A stretch of 64,000 bases of DNA from Deinococcus metalli (GCF_014201805.1 NZ_JACHFK010000003.1:62001-126000); one strand, 5' to 3'. Shown: positions 51,760-61,896, counted from the first letter of the stretch. Notes: generated by a model not told the origin, from the letters alone. A program made the numbers and translations.

Positions 51760-52101
51760 GGTGGAGCCTCCTGGGTCTCCTTCCAGTTGGAAGGGCGTGG
51801 GGCGGGATCGCCCGCCGGGGGGCGGGAATCGTCCGTGCTGGCGCGCGGTCTGTCGTGTTCTGTCTGACCGCAGCGTAGGGGGTGGGCGGCCGTTCGCCCA
51901 CTGCCGGAAGTCAGTCCCGAGGATGAAGGCAGCTTCATTCGTGGCTCATGCGTGGATGGACCTGGATGGGCCGGCCCGGTCGGGCCTGCGAGGGCACCGC
52001 GCCGCGTCCGCCCGCTGCCGGGCCGTACACTCCGGGGCAGGTGAACGGGCGCCGGGGCTGGACGCTCGTTCCGTTATCGCCTATACTCCACCGAGGTTGT
52101 T
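51760..52101. other. Divergent control region between the phospholipase gene and the recA operon
   Basis: The left 50 bp hold the phospholipase leader with its ribosome site and the hairpin CCTTCC-AGTT-GGAAGG (51779-51794). The middle, 51820-52050, is G+C-rich with no coding frame that I trust. The right end has the cinA promoter at 52059-52087 and the operator candidate just beyond. A separate promoter for the phospholipase was not found with confidence. Confidence 0.5.
52059..52087 (+). promoter_or_regulatory. Promoter of the cinA-thpR-recA operon
   Basis: TGGACG (52059-52064) and a near-consensus TATACT (52082-52087) are 17 bp apart, putting the start near 52094, about 8 nt before the cinA ATG. 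The very short leader places the operator candidate immediately downstream. Confidence 0.7.
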
Positions 52102-52116
52102 ATGCTGCTAGCAGAA
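52100..52116 (+). promoter_or_regulatory. Candidate radiation/desiccation response motif overlapping the cinA start
   Basis: TTATGCTGCTAGCAGAA is an imperfect inverted repeat whose outer arms TTATG and CAnAA match the published 17-bp RDRM consensus bound by DdrO (10 of 17 positions). It begins two bases before the cinA ATG. The codons it spans (CTA, GCA, GAA) are unusual choices in this genome, suggesting selection on the DNA. recA operons in Deinococcus are known DdrO targets. Confidence 0.5.
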
Positions 52117-53307
52117 ATCATCAGCGTGGGCACGGAACTGCTGTTCGGCGAGATCGTCGACAGCAATGCCGCGTTCCTCGCGCGCGAACTGGGCGCCCGT
52201 GGCGTCACGCTGCACCGCAAGACGGTGCTCGGTGACAACCTGGAGCGTCTGACGGCCGCCATCCACACGGCGCTGGAGCGCGCGGATCTGGTCATCCTGG
52301 GCGGTGGCCTGGGACCCACCGACGACGACCTGACCCGCGAGGCCATCGCCGCCGCGCTGAACGAGACTCCGCACGAGGACCCGGCGCTGCTCGCGTGGCT
52401 GGAGGGCCTGTACACCGCGCGGGGGCGCACCATGCCGCAGATCAACCGCAAGCAGGCGTGGCTGATTCCCTCGGCGCAGGCGCTGCCCAACCCGGTCGGC
52501 ACCGCGCCCGGGTGGTTCGTGACCACCGGCGGGAAGATGATCGTCGCGCTGCCCGGCCCGCCGCGCGAGATGCAGCGCATGTGGCAGGCCGAGGTGCTGC
52601 CGAGACTGCCGCTGCCCAGCCGCGCGCTGGTGCACACGACCGTCCACACCCAGGGCATCGGCGAGAGCAACATCGCCGAACTGCTCGGCGACCTGACCCG
52701 CACTGCCAACCCCAGCGTCGCCACCTACGCCCGCAAGACCGGCGTCGACGTGCGCGTGGCGGCCAGCGCCGACACCGACGCGCAGGCCCGCGCGCTGCTC
52801 GCGCCCGTGCTGGACGAGGTGCGCGCCCAGCTGAGAACGTGGACGTGGGGCGAGGACACCCAGACCCTCGCCGGGGCCGTCAGCGCCGCGCTGGGCGGGC
52901 GCACCCTGGGCGTCATCGAGGCGGGCAGCGCCGGCGCCCTGTGCACCCTGCTGGCCGACGAGCCGGGCTTTCTGGACGCCGCCGTCACGCAGGACCACCG
53001 CCGCCTGATCACGCTGGGCCTGACCCCGGTGACGTTGCACGACGCCGGGCTGGTCAGCGCGCAGGCCGCGCTGGACCTCGCCGCCGGCGCCCGCGAGCAC
53101 CTCGGGGCCGAGGTCGGGCTGGCGGTCGTCGTGCAGGCGAGCGGTGAGGGTGCCGGACACGCGCACGCCGCGCTGTGCACCCCGGACCTCCAGCGCAGTG
53201 TCAGCGTGAACTGGCCCGGCGATCCCGCGCAGATCCGCGAACGCGCCGCCGTCGCCGCCCTGGCCCTCGCGTACCGCACCCTGCGCCCCGGCGGGTGGGA
53301 CGCATGA
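52102..53307 (+). CDS. cinA: CinA-family competence/damage-inducible protein
   Basis: A 401-residue CinA with both domains. Residues 1-170 are the MoCF-like COG1058 domain (ISVGTELLFGEIVDSN, VILGGGLGPTDDDLT) that hydrolyses ADP-ribose; residues about 250-395 are a PncC-type nicotinamide-nucleotide amidase domain, in which GVIEAGSAGALCTLLAD stands where family members have AESCTGG, so the usual active-site serine-cysteine context is altered. It opens the recA operon, and its stop overlaps the thpR start (ATGA). Expression should be damage-inducible through the motif at its start. Confidence 0.94.
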   Translation: MLLAEIISVGTELLFGEIVDSNAAFLARELGARGVTLHRKTVLGDNLERLTAAIHTALERADLVILGGGLGPTDDDLTREAIAAALNETPHEDPALLAWLEGLYTARGRTMPQINRKQAWLIPSAQALPNPVGTAPGWFVTTGGKMIVALPGPPREMQRMWQAEVLPRLPLPSRALVHTTVHTQGIGESNIAELLGDLTRTANPSVATYARKTGVDVRVAASADTDAQARALLAPVLDEVRAQLRTWTWGEDTQTLAGAVSAALGGRTLGVIEAGSAGALCTLLADEPGFLDAAVTQDHRRLITLGLTPVTLHDAGLVSAQAALDLAAGAREHLGAEVGLAVVVQASGEGAGHAHAALCTPDLQRSVSVNWPGDPAQIRERAAVAALALAYRTLRPGGWDA

Positions 53308-54127
53308 AGGTCAAGGTGAAGAAGGCAGGGGGCCAGGAGAAGAGGGCCGCGGGCCACCCCGCCCCACCCGTGGACGCCGAGGCACAGGCGGTCCTGGCCC
53401 GGCTGGCCGAGCCGCCACTGCGCCCGGCGCCGCGCGATCCGGCCGCCCCGAAGCGCGCCGCGCCCGGGAAGCCCCAGCAGGTGCGGCGCGGCGAGCGCCG
53501 GAGCGGTCCGGTTGACGACGGGCACACGCCCGACACCTACCGGCTGTTCTACGCGCTGAAGGTGCCGCGCGACGTCGCCGGGACGCTCGCGCAGGCGCAG
53601 CGCCACCTCAAGGGCAACTGGCGGGCCGTGCGGCCGGACCAGCTGCACGTGACGCTGGCGTACCTGCCCGCCGTGCCGCCGCAGCGCGTGCCGGAGTTGC
53701 GCGCCCTGGGCCAGGCCCTCGCGCCGCAGTTCGGCACGCTGGACGTCCGGCTGCGCGGCACCGGGTACTTCCCGAACGAGGGCAGCCCGCGCGTGTGGTT
53801 CGTCAAGGCCGAGGCCGAGGGCCTGACGGAACTCGCCGAGGCCCTGCGCGCCGGCATCCGCGACCTCGGCCTGCCGGTCGAGGACCTGCCCTTCCGGGCG
53901 CACGTCACGCTGGCCCGCAAGAAGGGCCCCGCGCCGCGGGTGCCGCCCCTGATCTTCGGCGCGGCGTGGCACGCGGGCAGCTTCACCCTCCAGCGCAGCC
54001 TGCTCCAGAAGACCGGCCCCATCTACGAGCAGGCCGGCGCGTTCCATCTGCGCGACCATCCCGCCACGCCGCCCCCCGCCTCCGAACCCGCCCCCCACGA
54101 ATCCCCCCGCGCCCCACAGGAGCCGAC

Positions 54128-54131
<4 letters not shown>
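53304..54131 (+). CDS. thpR: RNA 2',3'-cyclic phosphodiesterase (LigT/ThpR) with basic extension
   Basis: A 275-residue 2H phosphoesterase opening 2',3'-cyclic phosphate RNA ends. The two HxTx motifs are HVTLAY near 115 and HVTLAR near 199, in [16 protein letters not shown] context. It is much longer than the usual 180 residues: the first 75 residues are a disordered, lysine/arginine/proline-rich extension ([14 protein letters not shown]), and the end is a proline-rich tail. In Deinococcus it sits between cinA and recA, as here. Both ends overlap neighbours by ATGA. Confidence 0.93.
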
Positions 54132-55198
<1,067 letters not shown>

Positions 55199-55513
55199 TC
55201 CCGCCCCGTCCCGGCGCCCCGCGAGCCCCACGGCCGCGGGGCGTTCATCTTGGCCTCCACGCCGTGCAGGACGGATATCCCGGCCCCGCCACTCCCCTGA
55301 AAGGCCCCGTCAATTCGGGGGCAGGAACTGCGGGTCGGCGGCATGGCTGAGACCTCGAAGCCCGTGCTGGACACGAAAAACCCGATGGCGGGCTGGCCGC
55401 ATTAATGCGCCGGCGGGTCGTCCATGTAAGTCGCCTGAAAGTCTCCCCCCCTACCCTCGGATAAAGACCACGCGACGCGCGTGACCATCCCCTTTCCCCG
55501 ACCCGGAGACGCC
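55199..55513. other. Intergenic region between the recA and pilin operons
   Basis: It holds the recA terminator, a 12-bp perfect palindrome CGCATTAATGCG (55398-55409) of unknown role, and the pilin leader with GGAG before the GTG at 55514. No convincing promoter for the pilin operon or small gene was found. A weak 4-bp hairpin with five A residues lies at 55376-55392. Confidence 0.5.
55216..55250 (+). terminator. Terminator of the recA operon
   Basis: GCCCCGCG (55216-55223) pairs perfectly with CGCGGGGC (55235-55242) around an 11-nt loop, followed by GTTCATCTT, 18 bp after the recA stop. Confidence 0.75.
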
Positions 55514-56029
55514 GTGCCCGACCCCCGAACGCCCCTCAATTCCGTCACCGCCGGCTTCACGCTGGTGGAACTGCTGATCGTGCTGGCCGTGCTGGGCATC
55601 CTGTTCGCCCTGGGCATCAGCAGCTACCGTTCGACCCTCAACCCGGCGCGTGACGCGGCCAGAACGGTGCACGCTGCATTCTTCACGCTGCGCAGTCAGG
55701 CCATGTCCAACACCCAGGCACGGCGGCTGGTGCTCGTCGGCAGTAAGAATCTAGTGCTGCAGAGTGCCCTGCGCTGCAGCGAGACCACCCAGACGAACTG
55801 GACGCAGATCGGCACGGTCGATCTGGGCACGTCCAGCCTGCCGCTGACCCTCACGGCCCCCACGCCGGCCACCACCGATCCGACCGTCCCCACGGGCACG
55901 AAACTCGTGGCGTGCTTCACCTCCCGCGGTCAGGCCAGCACCGCCGGCTCACTGAGAATCTCGGACACCAAACACGCCTATCTCGTGCAGGTGGCGCTGG
56001 GCGGGGGGGTGTACACGAGTGCGCAGTGA
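55514..56029 (+). CDS. Type IV pilin-like protein, GspH type
   Basis: A 171-residue class prepilin. The leader MPDPRTPLNSVTAG ends at the prepilin peptidase site before FTLVELLIVLAVLGILFALG, with the conserved +5 glutamate. The globular part has one cysteine pair candidate (ALRCSE and VACFTS). The GTG at 55514 has a GGAG 5 nt upstream; the GTG at 55481 has none. It opens a four-gene minor-pilin operon right after recA. Homologues assemble tips of DNA-uptake pili; that role here is inference. Confidence 0.85.
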   Translation: MPDPRTPLNSVTAGFTLVELLIVLAVLGILFALGISSYRSTLNPARDAARTVHAAFFTLRSQAMSNTQARRLVLVGSKNLVLQSALRCSETTQTNWTQIGTVDLGTSSLPLTLTAPTPATTDPTVPTGTKLVACFTSRGQASTAGSLRISDTKHAYLVQVALGGGVYTSAQ

Positions 56030-56420
56030 GGCCACGCGCGGTATCACCATCGTCGAGGTGCTGATCGCCATGCTGGTGCTCGGCATCGCCATGGGCGCCA
56101 TCATGGGCGGTCTGCTGTCGAATACCAGCGTGAACAGCCGCGTGGGCCAGAAGGCCGAGGCGATCCGCATCACCGAGGAAAAACTGGAGGGCTACCGGCA
56201 ACTCGGCAGCTACGCCGCCCTGAACGGCGCGGCGCCGCTCACCCAGACCGTCACGCGCAGCGGCCTGCCCTACACGGTCGTGACGACCTTCTGCCCGACC
56301 GACAAGCCCAGCACCATGGCCTGCAGCAACACGGCGATCTACATCCGCGTGGAGGTGACAAATGGCAACACGACCCTCTACAAGGCCGACACGTACTACA
56401 CCCAGTTTGGGCAGGAGTAA
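56019..56420 (+). CDS. Minor pilin, PilV/GspI type
   Basis: A 133-residue prepilin with leader MRSEATRG, cut before ITIVEVLIAMLVLGIAMG, keeping +5 glutamate. The rest is short, with CPTD and MACSNT cysteines that could bond. The GTG at 56019 overlaps the upstream gene by 11 bp, and the downstream gene starts 59 bp before its end, so the three are tightly packed. Such PilV/GspI proteins join the pilus initiation tip. Confidence 0.85.
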   Translation: MRSEATRGITIVEVLIAMLVLGIAMGAIMGGLLSNTSVNSRVGQKAEAIRITEEKLEGYRQLGSYAALNGAAPLTQTVTRSGLPYTVVTTFCPTDKPSTMACSNTAIYIRVEVTNGNTTLYKADTYYTQFGQE

Positions 56421-57390
56421 GGTCGGCCAGCTCGCCGGATTCACACTGGTCGAACTGCTGATCGCCATGGCCCTGCTGCTGGCCGTCCTGACCATCGCCT
56501 TCAACATCTTCTCGAGCAGCAACCGGCTTGTCGAGAGCGATACCGGCCGCGTCATGGCGCAGCAGAACGCCCAGACGGCGCTGGACCTGATGGCCGCAGA
56601 CGTGCGCGAGGCCGGGGAGAACCTGGAACTCGACCTGGGCATCTCCGGTCTGGAATTCAACAACGCCACACAGAGCCTCACGGTACGGCGCAGCATTCCG
56701 CCGCTGTCCACCGGGGTCAAGCTGGCCCGCCTGCCGCTGTGCTACGTGTCCGGCAGCAGCGTACAGGTCGTGGGGGCCGTGCCCGGCAGCACCACGGCCA
56801 CCTCGCGCTGCACCTACAGCGACGGCAACAGCGACGGCGAGGACGACAACGTGATGCCGTGGCGCACGTATCTCACGGCGCAGAGCGGCGTTCCCCAGGC
56901 CGCGCTGCTGTACCGCCCCGCGTCCGGCGGCACGCCCGCCCTCGTGCAGAGCACCACGGTCCAGAGCGTTCAGGCCCAGACCACCCAGGTGACCTCGGGT
57001 GTGACGGTCAAGCGTGTCAACGTCGTCCTCGGCGCGGCGGTGCCCTCTGCCTTCACGCCGGCCAACAACAGCCTGCTGATCCTCGTGGACGAGCGCCGTT
57101 ACATGCTGGTGGGCAGCGAACTGCGCCTGGCCCTGGGGGGCCAGACCGATGCCCAGGCGCAGCCCATGGCCTTCGGCGTGACCGGCCTCACGCTGAGCGC
57201 CACCTTGACCGACCCCACGGAAACCGTGTCCAGCATGAGCCTGACCGGACCCTTCTCGCGCGTCAAGAACATCGTGATCGGCCTGAGCGCCCAGAACGCG
57301 GGCCAGGGCAAAAGCACCACCCGCACCTTCCAGTCGACCATCTTCCCGCGCAACATCGAGACGGCGCGCAGCACTCCGGGAGCCCCATGA
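56362..57390 (+). CDS. Minor pilin, PilW type
   Basis: A 342-residue prepilin. The leader is longer (about 26 residues) and cut at VGQLAG before FTLVELLIAMALLLAVLTIA, with +5 glutamate; the rest is a large beta-rich domain with QQNAQTALDLMAADVREAGE, the PilW signature. The ATG at 56362 has a perfect GGAGGTG 5 nt upstream, which confirms the unusually long 59-bp overlap with the previous gene. The next gene overlaps by ATGA. Confidence 0.87.
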   Translation: MATRPSTRPTRTTPSLGRSKVGQLAGFTLVELLIAMALLLAVLTIAFNIFSSSNRLVESDTGRVMAQQNAQTALDLMAADVREAGENLELDLGISGLEFNNATQSLTVRRSIPPLSTGVKLARLPLCYVSGSSVQVVGAVPGSTTATSRCTYSDGNSDGEDDNVMPWRTYLTAQSGVPQAALLYRPASGGTPALVQSTTVQSVQAQTTQVTSGVTVKRVNVVLGAAVPSAFTPANNSLLILVDERRYMLVGSELRLALGGQTDAQAQPMAFGVTGLTLSATLTDPTETVSSMSLTGPFSRVKNIVIGLSAQNAGQGKSTTRTFQSTIFPRNIETARSTPGAP

Positions 57391-59624
57391 AACAGTCCAA
57401 TGGCGGGTTCGCCCTGATCGTCGCCCTGTCCCTGGTGGTGGTGCTGGCGATCGTCCTCGTCACGTACTCGACACTGACGGTCGGGAATGCCCGTACCTCG
57501 GCCAGCAGCGGCAACTCCACCGCCGGCTTCTACGCCGCAGAGGCCGCCCTGAACGCCCGCGCCGAACAGATCCGCCAGAAGTACAAGGGGTTCACCGTAC
57601 CCAGCGGCACCTCGCCCAGCGACACCACGCCCTGCCAGGGCACCAACCTGGGCACCGGCGACTTCGCGTGCCAGAGCGCCACGGTGGGCGGCCGGGCCGT
57701 CACCAGCTACGCCAAGATGGGCGCCACCCAGAGCATCACCATTCCCCAGGGCGAGGACTTCGAGTTCCTGAACGCCCAGGAAACCCCCACGACCGTGTAC
57801 GGCCAGGCGGTCGGCGCCACCGGCAACCCGGAGGCGATTGCCAGCCTGGTCTTCCGCAGCCGTCTGGTGCCCCTGTTCCAGTTCGCCGTGTTCTTCGACA
57901 AGGATCTGGAATTCACGAACACCGCCCCGCTCGATCTGAGCGGCCCGGTGCACACCAACGGCAACCTGTTCCTGGATGCGGGCAGCAGTTCCACCCTGAA
58001 CATCCAGGGCCAGACGACGGCGTCCAACGGCATTTACCGCGGCTGGAAACATGACAATGGCTGCAGCGGCACCGTCAACATTGCGGACGACAGCGGCACC
58101 CTACGCTCGATCAACTGCGGCACTGGGCGCACCCAGCTCGCGGCGGCGGATCTGAGGGCCACCTTTGGCAACCAGGTCAAGACCCTGCCGGTGCTGGACG
58201 TGCCGACCATAGCCGACATGCAGCCGCGCAGCACCGCCCAGTACTGGCAGAAGGCCGATGTCCGAATCGTGTTGAAGCTCACCGCTGGCACGAGCAGCGT
58301 GGGCACGTGGACGCCATACTTCGTGCGCGCCGACGGAACCCAGATCACCGGAATCACCTGCACAGCCCTGACCGCGTCCCAGACTTTCCGCGACAACCGC
58401 GAGGCCCAGTACTGGGAGGACAGCACTAAGGGCAACAACGCGAACCGGGCCAAGCGGGTCACACTGGACGTGGACGTCCGCAAGCTCCTGGCGTGCATGC
58501 AGGCCAACCGTACCCTGCTGGGCCTGAATCCCAGCGGCATTGCCGAGACCACAGAGGGCGGTCTGGTCGTGTACATGACCTTCGACGACACCACTGGGAG
58601 CTCCATGTTGACCAGCGTTCTGGCGGGCGCGACAGCCAGCGGCTCGATCTCGCAGGGCAGCAGCACGCCCAACAACTATGCGGTGCGCCTGGAGAACGGG
58701 GCCACGTTGCGTTCGACCACCGGCAGCGATCCGATTCCGGCGGGGCTGACCGTGGTGACAGACGAGGCCATGATCGTACAGGGCGACTTCAATGCGGCTG
58801 ATACCCGTGCCCAGGGCTGGATTCCTGCGTCGCTGCTCGCCGACTCGGTCAACGTGCTCTCGAACGGCTGGACCAACAGTCAGCCGTGCCAGTACAAGGT
58901 TGTGTTCAACAACACCTCCCGGACCTACTGGATGACCCAGACTCCGAAGGCCACGGGCACCCCCGCCACCTGGGTGTGGTATCAGCCGCCCAACTCGGGG
59001 GGTCAGTGGATGGATTACGCTCTCCTGAACAGTGCCCAGCGTCCCTACGCCACCTCATCGACGTACACCCTGACGGTCAACATGCCCTCGACCCTGTCCT
59101 CGACCCAGAAGTGGTACGCGTACCCGACCAGCAGCTATTCCAGCGGCGTCTACGCTGATTCTGCCGCCGACGACGCGAAGTCCACCCTTCCTCTGTGGTG
59201 CCGCAACGTGGTGGCCAGTACCAACGCCACCACAGGCGTCACGGCCGGAAGCATCGTCCACGCGGCTGTCCTGGCCGGCACGGCCACCACGGGCCTGGAG
59301 GGCGTGCTGTACCCGAATCCCACCGTTCCCGCCCAGAGCGGCGGCGTGCACAACATGATGCGCTTCAGCGAGGACTGGGGTAGCAACAACACCAATCCCA
59401 ACGGCGTCATTGATTATGCCTACAGCGGCTCGCTGGTCAGCCTGAGTAAACCCCTGCACGCCATCGGCGACTTCCAGTTGGGTGATTCCCGCTTCTACAA
59501 CCCGCCGCACCGTGTCTGGCGGTTCGAGACCCTCTTCAAGGACGCCGCCAACCTGCCGCCGCTGACGCCGCGCTTCGTGTACCTCAAGCAGGACAACTTC
59601 ACCCGGCAGTTCGAGCAGCCCTGA
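57387..59624 (+). CDS. Large PilX-like pilin-related protein, possible ComZ-type tip adhesin
   Basis: A 745-residue protein with a PilX-type N-terminus, GG before FALIVALSLVVVLAIVLV, lacking the +5 glutamate as tip-adapting pilins often do, then AGFYAAEAALNARAEQIRQK. The remainder is a long beta-rich domain with AQYWQKADVRIVLKL, asparagine-rich CSGTVNIAD, and final GVIDYAYSGSLVSLSKPLHA. Size and gene order (three small pilins, then this) resemble Thermus comZ, whose product binds DNA at the pilus tip. That equivalence is inference. The ATG overlaps the previous stop. Confidence 0.75.
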   Translation: MKQSNGGFALIVALSLVVVLAIVLVTYSTLTVGNARTSASSGNSTAGFYAAEAALNARAEQIRQKYKGFTVPSGTSPSDTTPCQGTNLGTGDFACQSATVGGRAVTSYAKMGATQSITIPQGEDFEFLNAQETPTTVYGQAVGATGNPEAIASLVFRSRLVPLFQFAVFFDKDLEFTNTAPLDLSGPVHTNGNLFLDAGSSSTLNIQGQTTASNGIYRGWKHDNGCSGTVNIADDSGTLRSINCGTGRTQLAAADLRATFGNQVKTLPVLDVPTIADMQPRSTAQYWQKADVRIVLKLTAGTSSVGTWTPYFVRADGTQITGITCTALTASQTFRDNREAQYWEDSTKGNNANRAKRVTLDVDVRKLLACMQANRTLLGLNPSGIAETTEGGLVVYMTFDDTTGSSMLTSVLAGATASGSISQGSSTPNNYAVRLENGATLRSTTGSDPIPAGLTVVTDEAMIVQGDFNAADTRAQGWIPASLLADSVNVLSNGWTNSQPCQYKVVFNNTSRTYWMTQTPKATGTPATWVWYQPPNSGGQWMDYALLNSAQRPYATSSTYTLTVNMPSTLSSTQKWYAYPTSSYSSGVYADSAADDAKSTLPLWCRNVVASTNATTGVTAGSIVHAAVLAGTATTGLEGVLYPNPTVPAQSGGVHNMMRFSEDWGSNNTNPNGVIDYAYSGSLVSLSKPLHAIGDFQLGDSRFYNPPHRVWRFETLFKDAANLPPLTPRFVYLKQDNFTRQFEQP

Positions 59625-59746
59625 GCCGATCGGCCTACGTCCCCTCCCACTTTCGGCGGATTCCGGAACCGGCGGTGTGCAGCATACTCAGGACAGCAAG
59701 GTGTGGGGCAACCACATGGGAGCATCGACAACCCACGCCAAGCGAG

Positions 59747-59776
59747 ACCCCCACCCGAGTGAAGGTGGGGGTTCTG
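59747..59776. terminator. Bidirectional terminator between pilin operon and bioY
   Basis: ACCCCCACC (59747-59755) and GGTGGGGGT (59764-59772) form a perfect 9-bp stem with an 8-nt loop, then TTCT. It lies between converging operons. Confidence 0.75.
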
Positions 59777-59792
59777 CGTGTTCGGGCGTAGG

Positions 59793-60371
59793 TCAGCGGC
59801 GCCGGGTGAGTTGCCACGCCCCGGGCAGCAGCAGTGCGGCCAGGCCCAGCTTGAGCGCGTCGCCGGGCAGGAAGGGGAGCAGGCCGGCGGTCAGCAGGGC
59901 GCGCCCGTGCAGGCCGGTGGTGACGCTCAGCCACGGCAGGCCGACGGCGTAGATGACGGCCGTGCCGAGCAGCATCGCCGCGGCGGTGCCCACGACACGC
60001 CGGTCGAGGGCGAGGCGTTCCATCAGCCAGCCGACCAGCGTGGCGGCGAGCAGGAAGCCGATCAGGTAGCCGCCGGTGGGCCCGGCCAGTTTGGCGAGGC
60101 CGGCCGCGCCGCCCGCGAAGACCGGCAGGCCGAGCGTGCCGGCCGCGATGTACGTGCCCAGCGTGGCCGCGCCGCGTCGCCAGCCCAGCGCCGCGCCGAC
60201 GAGCAGCACGCCCAGGGTCTGGAGCGTGACGGGCACGGGCTTCAGGGGAATCTCGACCTGGGCGAGCAGGGCGATCAGCAGCGCGCCGCCGAGGACGAGC
60301 GCGACGTCGCGCGTGAGGGTGCGCTGTGGGGCGAGGGTCTGGGCGAGGGTGGGATGCGTGGCGTGGGTCAT
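59793..60371 (-). CDS. bioY: Biotin transporter BioY
   Basis: The substrate-binding membrane component of biotin uptake. The 192-residue protein has six helices and the family motifs LAQVEIPLKPVPVTLQTLGV near 37-56, LGWRRGAATLGTYIAAGTLGLP near 63, and GPTGGYLIGFLLAA near 97. In some bacteria it works alone, in others with EcfAT; no ECF ATPase is nearby. It lies 34 bp downstream of birA, so the pair forms a biotin-regulated unit. Confidence 0.95.
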   Translation of the reverse strand: MTHATHPTLAQTLAPQRTLTRDVALVLGGALLIALLAQVEIPLKPVPVTLQTLGVLLVGAALGWRRGAATLGTYIAAGTLGLPVFAGGAAGLAKLAGPTGGYLIGFLLAATLVGWLMERLALDRRVVGTAAAMLLGTAVIYAVGLPWLSVTTGLHGRALLTAGLLPFLPGDALKLGLAALLLPGAWQLTRRR

Positions 60372-60405
60372 GGTCGGCTCCTCTGAACGGGGGTGGGGGG
60401 AAGGA

Positions 60406-61338
60406 TCACGGCGGTGGAGCGCCGGCGAGGGCGCCGATCAGCTCGACATCCCCGGCGCTGACGGTGCGGGTCCCGGCGGGGGTATCCACGATCAGGCTGC
60501 CGCGCGCGTCGAGCGCCGTGGCGGTGCCCTCGACGTCGCCCTGGGGTGTGTGCACGCGCACGGGGCGGCCCAGCGTGACGCTCGCGGCCGTCCACGCGGC
60601 GCGCACGTCGGGGCCGGGTGCGGCCAGCCAGTGCGCCAGGGCGTCCAGCACGCGGCCGAGCAGATCGGCGCGGGTCACCTCGGGCCGCCACTCGCCCACG
60701 GCGGCGGCGCCGGGCGGGGCGTGGTGCACGTTCACGCCGATGCCGACGATCACACGCCGCGCTTCCTCGCCGCGCAGGTCGGCCTCGACGAGGATGCCCG
60801 CGAGCTTGCGGCCGTCCGGCGCGAGCACGTCGTTGGGCCACTTCAGGCCGCCCACGCCGCACGCCGCGTGCACGGCGACCCCGGCGGCCAGCGGCAGCAA
60901 CCCGAGGTCCGCCAGTGCCAGGGGCACGCCGGACTCGGGGCGCAGCAGCACGCTGAACACAAGGCTGCCGCCGGTGGTGTCCCACACCCGGCCACGTCGC
61001 CCGCGTCCGGCGGTCTGCCGCTCGGCCACCACGACCGCGCCGTGCGGAGCGGGGGAGAGCGGGTCGTCGGCCCACGCGCGCATCTCGTCCTGGGTGCTGC
61101 CGACCGTGCCCGCGTAGCGCAGCACGCGGCCCAGAGTGCCGGTCACGTGCACCAGCGCGGGGGCGGGCGTGCCGGGCGCCACGGCGTACCCGGCGCGGGT
61201 GACGTGCACCGGCACCCCCTGATCCTGAAGCTGGTGCGCCAGGGTGCGGACGGTCACGCGGCCCACGCCCAGCCGCGCGCCCAGCGTGTCGCCGGACTGG
61301 GGGTCGGCGGTCAGCAGGGGCAGCAATCGGGCGGGCAT
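60406..61338 (-). CDS. birA: Bifunctional biotin-protein ligase / biotin repressor
   Basis: Attaches biotin to carboxylases via biotinyl-AMP. The 310-residue protein has an N-terminal winged helix (residues 1-60, LGARLGVGRVTVRTLAHQLQ), the catalytic loop ERQTAGRGRRGR near 107-118, KWPNDVLAPDGRKLAGIL near 166, and a C-terminal SH3-like domain. The DNA-binding part suggests it also represses, probably its own operon with bioY, though an operator was not identified. Divergent from the Fur-family gene. Confidence 0.94.
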   Translation of the reverse strand: MPARLLPLLTADPQSGDTLGARLGVGRVTVRTLAHQLQDQGVPVHVTRAGYAVAPGTPAPALVHVTGTLGRVLRYAGTVGSTQDEMRAWADDPLSPAPHGAVVVAERQTAGRGRRGRVWDTTGGSLVFSVLLRPESGVPLALADLGLLPLAAGVAVHAACGVGGLKWPNDVLAPDGRKLAGILVEADLRGEEARRVIVGIGVNVHHAPPGAAAVGEWRPEVTRADLLGRVLDALAHWLAAPGPDVRAAWTAASVTLGRPVRVHTPQGDVEGTATALDARGSLIVDTPAGTRTVSAGDVELIGALAGAPPP

Positions 61339-61458
61339 CCGTTCAGTGTTCTACGCGACTTGCTGAACGAAGGCAAGGCAGGCCCCGGCGCGCGCGGCGC
61401 GGCGACGACGGTGGCGCATGTCAGGGAGGGGTCAGACTGCCTTTGCTAGACTGGGTGC

Positions 61459-61878
61459 ATGGCGATGGTGCGGCACACGAGGCAGCGGGCGGCGGTGATC
61501 GAGGTTCTTCAGGCCTCGCGCGAGCATCCCGACGCGGCCGCCATCCATGCGGCGGTGCGCGAGCGGCTGCCCAGCGTGAGCCTCGGCACCGTGTACCGCA
61601 CGCTGGACGCGCTGGTGCGCGACGGCGTGGTCGTGACCCTGGAGCGCGCCGGGCAGGCCACCCGCTACGACTGGCGGGCCGGCACCGCGCATCACCACGC
61701 GGTGTGCCGCTCGTGCGGCGCGATCTTCGATGTGGACGCCCTGACCCTCCCCGGGGTCCCGGCGGCCGGCCTGCCCGGTGGGTTCCGCGTGACCGACGTG
61801 CACCTCGAGTTCATGGGCGTGTGCGTGTCGTGCCAGGCGGCGTCAAGCGGCGCGGCCACGGAACCCGCCGGCGCGTAA
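61459..61878 (+). CDS. Fur-family metalloregulator
   Basis: A 139-residue regulator with the Fur winged helix (HTRQRAAVIEVLQASREH, then LPSVSLGTVYRTLDALVRDG) and a metal-binding dimer domain: HHHAVCRSCGAIFDVD and CVSCQ give the two CxxC motifs of the structural zinc, with histidines for the regulatory site. It could be PerR-, Zur- or Fur-like; the sequence does not settle which. TAGACT lies 6 nt before the ATG at 61459, supporting this start over an ATG two codons later. Confidence 0.9.
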   Translation: MAMVRHTRQRAAVIEVLQASREHPDAAAIHAAVRERLPSVSLGTVYRTLDALVRDGVVVTLERAGQATRYDWRAGTAHHHAVCRSCGAIFDVDALTLPGVPAAGLPGGFRVTDVHLEFMGVCVSCQAASSGAATEPAGA

Positions 61879-61896
61879 CGTCCCGTCTGGCCGGCG

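Noticed and set aside
55376..55392. Minus-strand terminator suggesting an antisense small RNA
   Set aside because: The stem is only four base pairs, and no promoter was found on that strand.
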